A DNA stretch of 64,000 nucleotides from Larus michahellis (taxonomy: Eukaryota > Chordata > Aves > Charadriiformes > Laridae), in contig NC_133907.1 of NCBI RefSeq assembly GCF_964199755.1, forward strand, positions 5,027,001 through 5,091,000, given 5' to 3'. The translations under genes were made by a program, and so were the position numbers. Numbering within the stretch: the stretch's first letter is position 1; every line of letters begins with the position of its first letter. The notes under the pieces were generated by a model. That model saw nothing but the letters and a program-made list of their open reading frames with translations, was not told the DNA's origin and did no database searches. Positions 12,010-21,057 of the stretch are shown piece by piece.

Positions 12010-14591
12010 TCACTTGGTAGCTACCCTGACGCTGGCGTACTCGGAGCAGGCTGCGCCGGGGCTCCTGATGTGCCGCGGGGCCGCGGGCAGGGGCTGGAGA
12101 TCGGCGTAGTGGATGTAGTTGTCCTCCTTGCTGCTTTGCTGCAGAAATGCAGACGAACGGTTAATGCTGTCGCTAGATAAATCTTGCAAAAATAACCCTA
12201 ATGGCGGGGTTCAGCCTGCGTCGGCGGTGCCACGGCTTGCACAAGTGGCCCCAGGCCGTGATGCGGAGCGTGCCAGGACCACGTGCAGGGGGCTGCTGCT
12301 CAGCCATTGCCCACGCTGGCCCTGGAGCCTTGCAGAGTCCCTGCAAGCCAGGGCATCGGCATGGGATGCTCTTCCCCATATTCACAGCTCGCCCTTACCT
12401 GGCTGGGCAGATGGGAGCTCTCTGCATCCAGGACTTCACTGTTGGGGGAAAGGACGGCCATTAGAGCTAAAGGAAGCTGGGTGCCCTCCCCACCCCGCTC
12501 AGCACAGTGCTCCTCAATTCCCATCCCAAATTTTAGCCCGGCTTTGCGGCATGTGGCCACACATGATGCCCACGCTGAAGGCAGAGGAGAGGGACAACGT
12601 GCCATCGGCGTTCCTGGGCCGGGCTCAGACACCGCGGTGAGGGGCTGCAGGGAGCTCCCTGGTGCTGGGTGCTCCCCTCCCGTGAAACACAGAGAGAAGC
12701 GATGCAGCGCAGTGATGTGTCTGTGAGTAAAGGACCTCTTCTGGGGAAAACCACCACTCCAGAGGGAGAGGAAATCAGGATAAGGCAGGTGGATAAGGCG
12801 GTTCACTCAATTTGAGGTGCCGAAGAGGTGGTGGGTACGAACCTGGGGGTGCCGGGGGTCCCTGCACAGCACCGCAGAGGGATGGGCGAGAAGGTGCCCA
12901 TGGCCGCCGGCCTGGCCAGGCACTGGCTGTCTGCCTCACCTCTGTGCTTCCTCCTGCACATGCAAAGGGTGATGACGACGCCAAGGAGGAGGAGGAAGCA
13001 GAGCACTACAGCTACAGCCACCATGCTGCGAAGCAAGGTTGTCTCTGTGGATATACAATGCAGAGTGGGGAGAGGGTGGTGGTGGGTGCAGGGCAGCACG
13101 GGACCCCGCTGTGGGCATGGGACAGGGTCCACTGGGAGCAGCGTCTCATGGGGCTGCACTCACCATGTATGGACACCTCCGTGCCTTTTCCACGCTGAAA
13201 CACCTCATTGCCGCCCAGCGATTTGCAGAACTTCACGCAGTAATAGGTGCCAGCATCCTCGGGTTGAACATCCCTGATGTGGATGGTGAAGTCCGTGTTG
13301 GACCCATTCACTTCCCTTGTCACACGGGGGAAGGAGCCCGTCTGGTCATAGATGGTCTGGTTCCCACTGCCCCAGCCCTTCAGCCACTTCACGGGGCCAG
13401 CGTGAGCATTTCCAGACGTGGTGCAGGTCAGGGTGAGCGTCTCCCCCACTGTCACCGACACCTTGTCCTGGGGCTGCTGCAGCTTGAAGTCCCAAGTCAG
13501 CGGGGGACACGCACCTGGGCGCAGCGACAGGAGGGTTTGGGGCTGAGCGATGGAGGGAGGCGAGGGCTTGCCCCAGTCACCCCCAGCGGCACGGGCAGGG
13601 GCTGAGCGGCCCCAGCTTGCTCCGAATTTGCAGCAGCTCAGCTGAGAAATACCCCTGGATATGGCGGAAACAGAGCGCAGGCACCGAGAGCGGCAGAAGC
13701 CAGGTTAAAAATGAACGAGGGGCAAATTTACACCCCCTGTCGTGTGGTTAACAGGAGGCGCTGTGGGCGCTTGAAATCTGGTGAGGTACAGAGGGAGCCA
13801 AGGGGAATTCCTGGCAGGAAAAACTCCCGAGCGCTGTTAAACATTAACGCCCCAGCTCTGTACAACGTGAGCCAGGACTACTGGGGCTCTGCGAGGAAGT
13901 GGGGTTCACAGCCCGGGGCTCTGCGCAGCCGGGGCCAGGAGCCGACTCTGAGCCGGGATGTGCAGCCCCGGAGACGAGCGCAGCCCCCAAACCCCTCCTG
14001 CCCCCAAAATTCCTCCTGCCCAGAGCCCCCCCGCCACCTTCGGCAACGGCTCGGCGGGGCTCGGGGCTGCAAATCCCGGGGCTCTGTTCTGCGCACTCGG
14101 GGCTCGGTTCTGCGCACTCGGGGCTCGGTTCTGCACACTCGGTGCCCGGTTCTGTGCACTCGGTGAGCGGTTCTGCGCACTCGGGGCTCGGTTCTGCGTA
14201 CTCGGTGCCCGGTTCTGCGCACCCCGGGGCTCGGTTTTACACACTCGGGGCTCGGTTCTGCGCACCCCGAGACTCGGCGCTGCGCACCCCGCCCGCCTTG
14301 CCCCCGGCATCTCCGCGCAGCCCAAAAAGGTGGTCGGAGGGGGGACTCCCCACACCCCCTCGCCCCGTCCGGTGTTTATCTTTGCCGGCCTGCTCGCGTT
14401 AGCGATCTGCTGCGGCGGCCGGGCCTCTTCCCGCCGTCCCTTGTCCCCCCGCCACCCCCCCGGCAGCAGCAGCCAGCGGGGCAGGGGAGCGGGAGGCTGT
14501 CGGGGGGCCGCCGCCGCCGCCCCGCTCCGGACTCACCCGAGAGCCGCAGCGGGAAGAGGCTGAGCTGCAGCAGCAAGACGCGCCAAGCCAT
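12010..14591 (-). CDS. SIRPA-type inhibitory receptor, single IgV domain, two ITIMs
   Basis: Predicted 244-aa type I membrane protein of leukocytes, related to SIRP-alpha (CD47 receptor family). Six coding exons, minus strand: 14591-14537 (signal, MAWRVLLLQLSLFPLRLS), 13514-13164 (IgV), 13044-12940 (membrane), 12861-12807, 12438-12399 and 12138-12010. All junctions are GT-AG and phases match. The V domain has cysteines C49 and C111 in the YYC motif and an NQT glycosylation site at 70. The membrane segment (about 143-164) carries no charge. The tail has IHYADL (Y213) and SEYASV (Y236), matching ITIM consensus; the last motif resembles the C-terminal SEYASVQV of human SIRPA. By family knowledge these would recruit SHP-1/SHP-2. 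Odd: there is no C1 domain, since the V-to-membrane intron is only 119 bp. C21 and C115 lack obvious partners. Exact orthology is not certain. Confidence 0.88.
14083..14285 (+). repeat. Tandem repeat of about 21 bp in SIRP intron 1
   Basis: About nine degenerate copies of a unit like GGGGCTCGGTTCTGCGCACTC inside the first intron of the minus-strand SIRP gene. A related but shorter run of similar words lies at 27035-27150, just before NSFL1C. Confidence 0.8.
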
Positions 14592-15283
14592 CGGCACTGC
14601 CCGGGCTTCGGGCTCCGGCGCCGGGAGAAGGGGAAGGAGAAGCCGCACAGGAAATGGAAGGCGAGCGGGCGCGGGATGTTAACGCTTCTGCTGCCTGCCC
14701 CGGGGCGGGCGGGGGGCAGCGGCGGAGCCGGACGGCAGCTCCGCCGGGCTTCATCCCGGAGGGCATCGTCATCCAAGGACCAAGAGCCTCCCGACACGAG
14801 GGGCTGCGCGGGGCGCGGGGCAGGAGAGCGGCTCTGCCCGCCCCGGTTCGGCTGCAGGGGGGCTCCGGCGAAGCCCTGGGCGAGCTCTGCACCACGGGTC
14901 CATCGGAGACGCCAGCCCGTGCCCCGATCCTGCTGGCAAGGGCTGGGGGTCCCCCGGATGCCCCGGGGTGCCGAGCTGAGGGCTGGCCACACGTACGGGA
15001 GCGTGCCGGGTCGGGGCCCCGCTCGCTGGCTGCCCGGTGCTGGTGGCCGTGGCCGTGGCACACATCTGTGGGGAGAGCCGGAGTGACATCAGTGGCGAGG
15101 ACCAGCCCTGTGACGCGAGATGGTGTGAACACTCTGGGAACCAGCTGGGTCTGTGCAAGGGGTCCGTGGAGGAACTTGGTCTGTGGTGAGCCCCTTCCTT
15201 CCCCTTTGCCGGGGCAGAGCCCAGCACCCAGCCGAGCCGAGCAGAGCCCGGCCGAGCCGAGCTGTGGGGAGCAGGACGTGGGA
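14592..15283. promoter_or_regulatory. Head-to-head intergenic promoter region of inhibitory and activating SIRP genes
   Basis: Only 693 bp separate the start codons of the minus-strand ITIM gene and the first plus-strand SIRPB-type gene. Purine-rich PU.1/ETS-like boxes flank both sides: GGGAGAAGGGGAAGGAGA at 14623-14640 beside the minus gene, and the complement of AAAGGGGAAGGAAGGGG at 15191-15207 beside the plus gene. The left half is CpG-rich. A bidirectional promoter is inference. Confidence 0.5.
15191..15209 (-). promoter_or_regulatory. PU.1-like purine box, SIRPB copy 1
   Basis: Read on the minus strand, AAAGGGGAAGGAAGGGG matches the PU.1 (Spi-1) consensus AAAG-rich GGAA site. It lies about 75-95 bp upstream of the start codon and recurs unchanged at the same distance in copies 2, 3 and 4. 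PU.1 drives TATA-less myeloid promoters, fitting SIRP expression. Confidence 0.5.
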
Positions 15284-17275
15284 ATGACCATGGCCCGGGT
15301 GACACGGGGGCTGCCTCTCGCCTGCCTGATGCTGCTCCTGCTCCGCAGAGCCCCGGGTGAGTGTGGGCCCCGCACAGCCCCAGCACCTCTCCCCCGACAC
15401 GCTGCCCTGCGCCGCAGGCTGGGCAATGCTTCCCTGTGCCTGTGGGCATCTGGGGCTCCTCTCTCACTGCCTCCCTTCCAGCTTGCTTTCACCCCCAGCA
15501 AAGAGCTTGTTTTACTCCAGCACGTCCCAGGGGTCCCAGGACCCCCCCGTCCCGCAGTCCCCGGCAGCGCTGGCTGCCGCGGGGGGTGAGGGACGGGGAT
15601 GTCCCCTGCTGTGGGCTCAGGGCTGGGGGTCTGGCGATGCCCCGTGCTGTGTCCCGGCTCCAGGGCCCCCCGTTAGCCCCAAACCCTCCTGTCGCTGTGC
15701 CCAGGTGCAGGTGCCCAGGTGAGTCGGGGCTTCAAGCTGCAGCAGCCCCAGGACAAGGTGTCGGTGGCAGCGGGGGAGACGCTCACCCTGACCTGCACCA
15801 CATCTGGAGTCGCTGCCCCTGGCCCCGTGAAGTGGCTGAAGGGCTGGGGCAGTGGGAACCAGACCATCTATGACCAGACGAACCCCCTCACCCATGGGAT
15901 GAGGGCAGTGAATGGGACCAACACAGACTTCACCATCCGCATCAGGGATGTTCAACCCGAGGATGCCGGCACCTATTACTGCGTGAAGTTCCGCAAATCA
16001 GTGGGCGGTGATGAGGTGTATCAGCATGGAAAAGGCACGGAGGTGTCTGTACGTGGTGAGTGGGGCTCCCAGAGAAGCTCCCGGTGGGAACCAGCCCAGC
16101 CCAGCCCGGTGGGCTCTGCTCGGGGCGAGTGGGGATGGGGACGGGTCTCAGGGTCCCAGGAGTGGGTCCTGTGAGCCATTCCTGGGCGCATCCTTGCCCC
16201 CGTGGGAGACCCCTCTCCCTGCAGCCCCAGGAGGGGGTGGCAGAGCCCTGGTGACAGCCCCACGCTTCTTCCCGCAGCCAAACCCACCCCCCTGGTTGTG
16301 TCCGGGCCCGAAGACAGAGCGGGGCCGGGGCAATCGGTGGCTTTCACCTGCACGGCCGGAGGGTTCTTCCCTGAAGACATCAGGGTGAAATGGCTCAAGG
16401 ATGGGGTCCCCATCTCGGCTCAGCAGCCAACGATCACCCCTGAGCGGATGAAATCCTCCTACAACATGGTCAGCACCGTGACGATGCCACTGGGGGTGGA
16501 CGACGTCCGCTCACAGGTCGTCTGCGAGGTGCGGCACCCCACGCTGACGGCCCCGCTGAGGGAGACGTACCAGCTCAGGCAAGCCCTGCGAGGTGAGGGC
16601 TGGGGGGGGACCGGCGCTGGGGGTGTCCAGCTCCTGTGGGGCTGGGGGTCCCAGGGCAGGGACAGGGCACCCCGCCGGCAGCGGAGACGGGGAACGCTGG
16701 GCACCAGGCGCTGCCTCTCTTCCCAGTTTCCCCCAGCATCCAGGTGGACGCTGACCTGCCGAGCCCTGTTGGGGTGAACAAGACCGTGAAATTCACCTGC
16801 CACGTGAAGGGGTTTTACCCCAGGGACGTGGCCATCACCTGGCTGGAGAACGGGATGGAGATGAACATGGAGTACGTCTCTCAGCCAGTGGAGACGCCCC
16901 AGGGCTTGTTCAAGCTGACCAGGCTGGTGGAGGTCAAAGCGATGGAGGAGAAGAACGGGTCCGTGTTCACCTGTCGTGTGGTGCATGATGCCCAGGAGCC
17001 CGTCGACAGGACGGCCACCCTGTGGATCACTGCCACGTCCAAGTCGGAAACGACAGACTCATCCCAGACAGTTAACGGTGTGTGAGAGCCGCTGGGTCCC
17101 GCGGCAGCAGGGGGCTGCGGGATTCCTGTCCTCAAGCCGTAGCCACTCACGTCCCCTTGTCCCCACTGCAGGTTGGAACCTCCTGTCCAGCCCCGGCTTG
17201 TGGCTTGGCATCCTGCTGGAGAAGGGGCTCCTCGGTGGGCTCCTCCTCTTCCTCTTCAAACGTGTGATGGCATGA
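15284..17275 (+). CDS. SIRPB-type activating receptor, copy 1 (V-C1-C1-TM)
   Basis: Predicted 397 aa. Exons: 15284-15356 (signal), 15705-16055 (IgV), 16278-16592 (C1), 16727-17077 (C1), 17172-17275 (membrane and stop). All exons join in phase 1. An in-frame second ATG at 15290 has the better context and may be the real start. V domain about 25-141 with C55/C117; C1 domains about 142-246 and 247-363 with typical FTC and CEV/CRV cysteines. The membrane segment (about 370-392) carries adjacent Glu380-Lys381 and is followed by a five-residue tail, KRVMA. In SIRP-beta a membrane lysine pairs with the ITAM adaptor DAP12 (TYROBP), so this should be an activating partner of the facing ITIM receptor. 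NQT, NGT, NKT and NGS glycosylation sites are present. Intact throughout. Ligand unknown. Confidence 0.9.
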
Positions 17276-17397
17276 GGAGGGAAACACGGGGGCAGCCCCC
17301 ACGTCATGCTCTCTGTCGGTCCCCCGTTCCTTGGGTGGTGGCACCGGGAGCGGGTCTTGGCGCTCGGCCACCGCGGGCTTTGTCCTGTGTACCTGGA

Positions 17398-17403
17398 AAT
17401 AAA
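17398..17403 (+). terminator. Poly(A) signal, SIRPB copy 1
   Basis: AATAAA 123 bases after the stop codon; the same arrangement recurs in the three following copies. Confidence 0.8.
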
Positions 17404-18077
17404 GGGGCCGGGATACACAGGCCGCCCTGGGCTGATCTGCGCCGCTGGATCCTGGTGCTGGCACTGCCTGCATCCTGCACATCCGCCATAACCCAGCGTG
17501 CAGACCCCCACTGCAGGCCCCATCCATGTGGCCCCCCTCAGCAGCTGTCCCGCTGCTCCTTGTCCTGTGCAGCCCTGCACAGCCCAAAAACATGCTTGCA
17601 GGGCAGAGGCAGAGACGGGCGGCAGCTCCGCCGGGCTTCATCCCGAAGGGCATCGTCATCCAAGGACCAAGAGCCTCCCGACACAAGGGGCTGCGCGGGG
17701 CGCGGGGCAGGAGAGCGGCTCTGCCCGCCCCGGTTCGGCTGCAGGGGGGCTCCGGCGAAGCCCTGGGCGAGCTCTGCACCACGGGTCCATCGGAGACGCC
17801 AGCCCGTGCCCCGATCCTGCTGGCAAGGGCTGGGGGTCCCCCGGACGCCCCGGGGTGCCGAGCTGAGGGCTGGCCACACGTACGGGAGCGTGCCGGGTCG
17901 GGGCCCCGCTCGCTGGCTGCCCGGTGCTGGTGGCCGTGGCCATGGCACACATCTGTGGGGAGAGCCGGAGTGACATCAGTGGTGAGGACCAGCCCTGTGA
18001 CGCGAGATGGTGTGAACACTCTGGGAACCAGCTGGGTCTGTGCAAGGGGTCCGTGGAGGAACTTGGTCTGTGGTGAG

Positions 18078-18096
18078 CCCCTTCCTTCCCCTTTGC
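18078..18096 (-). promoter_or_regulatory. PU.1-like purine box, SIRPB copy 2
   Basis: Same sequence and distance to the start codon as in copy 1. Confidence 0.5.
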
Positions 18097-18170
18097 CGGG
18101 GCAGAGCCCAGCACCCAGCCGAGCCGAGCAGAGCCCGGCCGAGCCGAGCTGTGGGGAGCAGGACGTGGGA

Positions 18171-20162
18171 ATGACCATGGCCCGGGTGACACGGGGGCTG
18201 CCTCTCGCCTGCCTGATGCTGCTCCTGCTCCGCAGAGCCCCGGGTGAGTGTGGGCCCCGCACAGCCCCAGCACCTCTCCCCCGGCACGCTGCCCCGCGCC
18301 GCAGGCTGGGCAATGCTTCCCTGTGCCCGCGGGCATCTGGGGCTCCTCTCTCACTGCCTCCCTTCCAGCTTGCTTTCACCCCCAGCAAAGAGCTTGTTTT
18401 ACTCCAGCACGTCCCAGGGGTCCCAGGACCCCCCCGTCCCACAGTCCCCAGCAGTGCTGGCTGCCGCGGGGGGTGAGGGACGGGGATGTCCCCTGCTGTG
18501 GGCTCGGGGCTGGGGGTCTGGCGATGCCCCGTGCTGTATCCCGGCTCCAGGGCCCCCCGTTAGCCCCAAACCCTGCTGTCGCTGTGCCCAGGTGCAGGTG
18601 CCCAGGTGAGTCGGGACTTCAAGCTGCAGCAGCCCCAGGACAAGGTGTCAGTGGCAGCGGGGGAGACGCTCACCCTGACCTGCACCACGTCTGGAAATGC
18701 TCCCGCTGGCCCCGTGAAGTGGCTAAAGGGCTGGGGCAGTGGGAACCAGACCATCTATGACCAGACGAACCCCCTCACCTATGGGGTGAGGGCAGTGAAT
18801 GGGACCAACACAGACTTCACCATCCGCATCAGGGATGTTCAACCCGAGGATGCCGGCACCTATTACTGCGTGAAGTTCCGCAAATCAGTGAGCGGTGATG
18901 AGGTGTATCAGCATGGAAAAGGCACGGAGGTGTCTGTACGTGGTGAGTGGGGCTCCCAGAGCAGCTCCCGGTGGGAACCAGCCCAGCCCAGCCCGGTGGG
19001 CTCTGCTCGGGGCGAGTGGGGATGGGGACGGGTCTCGGGGTCCCAGGAGTGGGTCCCGTGGGCCATTCCTGGGTGCATCCTTGCCCCCGTGGGAGACCCC
19101 TCTCCCTGCAGCCCCAGGAGGGGGTGGCAGAGCCCGGGTGACAGCCCCACGCTTCTTTCCACAGCCAAACCCACCCCCCCGGTTGTGTCCGGGCCCGAAG
19201 ACAGAGCGGGGCCGGGGCAATCGGTGGCTTTCACCTGCACGGCCGGAGGGTTCTTCCCTGAAGACATCAGGGTGAAATGGCTCAAGGATGGGGTCCCCAT
19301 CTCGGCTCAGCAGCCAACGATCACCCCTGAGCGGATGAAATCCTCCTACAACATGGTCAGCACCGTGATGATGCCACTGGGGGTGAACGACGTCCGCTCA
19401 CAGGTCGTCTGCGAGGTGCGGCACCCCACGCTGACGGCCCCGCTGAGGGAGACGTACCAGCTCAGGCAAGCCCTGCGAGGTGAGGGCTGGGGGGGGACCG
19501 GCGCTGGGGGTGTCCAGCTCCTGTGGGGCTGGGGGTCCCAGGGCAGGGACAGGGCACCCCGCCGGCAGCGGAGACGGGGAACGCTGGGCACCAGGCGCTG
19601 CCTCTCTTCCCAGTTTCCCCCAGCATCCAGGTGGACGCTGACCTGCCGAGCCCTGTTGGGGTGAACAAGACCGTGAAATTCACCTGCCACGTGAAGGGGT
19701 TTTACCCCAGGGACGTGGCCATCACCTGGCTGGAGAACGGGATGGAGATGAACATGGAGTACGTCTCTCAGCCAGTGGAGACGCCCCAGGGCTTGTTCAA
19801 GCTGACCAGGCTGGTGGAGGTCAAAGCGATGGAGGAGAAGAACGGGTCCGTGTTCACCTGCCGTGTGGTGCATGATGCCCAGGAGCCCGTCGACAGGACG
19901 GCCACCCTGTGGATCACTGCCACGTCCAAGTCGGAAACGACAGACTCATCCCAGACAGTTAACGGTGTGTGAGAGCCGCTGGGTCCCGCGGCAGCAGGGG
20001 GCTGCGGGATTCCTGTCCTCAAGCCGTAGCCACTCACGTCCCCTTGTCCCCACTGCAGGTTGGAACCTCCTGTCCAGCCCCGGCTTGTGGCTTGGCATCC
20101 TGCTGGAGAAGGGGCTCCTCGGTGGGCTCCTCCTCTTCCTCTTCAAACGTGTGATGGCATGA
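18171..20162 (+). CDS. SIRPB-type activating receptor, copy 2 (V-C1-C1-TM)
   Basis: Predicted 397 aa. Exons: 18171-18243 (signal), 18592-18942 (IgV), 19165-19479 (C1), 19614-19964 (C1), 20059-20162 (membrane). Phases and splice sites as in copy 1. The signal, second C1 and membrane exons encode the same protein as copy 1. The V domain differs from copy 1 at a few positions (SRDF for SRGF, GNAPA for GVAAP, TYGV for THGM, KSVSG for KSVGG). The lysine in the membrane segment and the short KRVMA tail are kept, so coupling to DAP12 is expected. Poly(A) signal at 20285-20290. No breaks seen. Recent duplicate; assembly collapse or expansion is a possible alternative to three real copies. Confidence 0.9.
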
Positions 20163-20284
20163 GGAGGGAAACACGGGGGCAGCCCCCACGTCATGCTCTC
20201 TGTCGGTCCCCCGTTCCTTGGGTGGTGGCACCGGGAGCGGGTCTTGGCGCTCGGCCACCGCGGGCTTTGTCCTGTGTACCTGGA

Positions 20285-20290
20285 AATAAA
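20285..20290 (+). terminator. Poly(A) signal, SIRPB copy 2
   Basis: AATAAA at the position equivalent to copy 1. Confidence 0.8.
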
Positions 20291-20964
20291 GGGGCCGGGA
20301 TACACAGGCCGCCCTGGGCTGATCTGCGCCGCTGGATCCTGGTGCTGGCACTGCCTGCATCCTGCACATCCGCCATAACCCAGCGTGCAGACCCCCACTG
20401 CAGGCCCCATCCATGTGGCCCCCCTCAGCAGCTGTCCCGCTGCTCCTTGTCCTGTGCAGCCCTGCACAGCCCAAAAACATGCTTGCAGGGCAGAGGCAGA
20501 GACGGGCGGCAGCTCCGCCGGGCTTCATCCCGAAGGGCATCGTCATCCAAGGACCAAGAGCCTCCCGACACAAGGGGCTGCGCGGGGCGCGGGGCAGGAG
20601 AGCGGCTCTGCCCGCCCCGGTTCGGCTGCAGGGGGGCTCCGGCGAAGCCCTGGGCGAGCTCTGCACCACGGGTCCATCGGAGACGCCAGCCCGTGCCCCG
20701 ATCCTGCTGGCAAGGGCTGGGGGTCCCCCGGACGCCCCGGGGTGCCGAGCTGAGGGCTGGCCACACGTACGGGAGCGTGCCGGGTCGGGGCCCCGCTCGC
20801 TGGCTGCCCGGTGCTGGTGGCCGTGGCCATGGCACACATCTGTGGGGAGAGCCGGAGTGACATCAGTGGTGAGGACCAGCCCTGTGACGCGAGATGGTGT
20901 GAACACTCTGGGAACCAGCTGGGTCTGTGCAAGGGGTCCGTGGAGGAACTTGGTCTGTGGTGAG

Positions 20965-20983
20965 CCCCTTCCTTCCCCTTTGC
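20965..20983 (-). promoter_or_regulatory. PU.1-like purine box, SIRPB copy 3
   Basis: Same sequence and distance to the start codon as in copies 1 and 2. Confidence 0.5.
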
Positions 20984-21057
20984 CGGGGCAGAGCCCAGCA
21001 CCCAGCCGAGCCGAGCAGAGCCCGGCCGAGCCGAGCTGTGGGGAGCAGGACGTGGGA

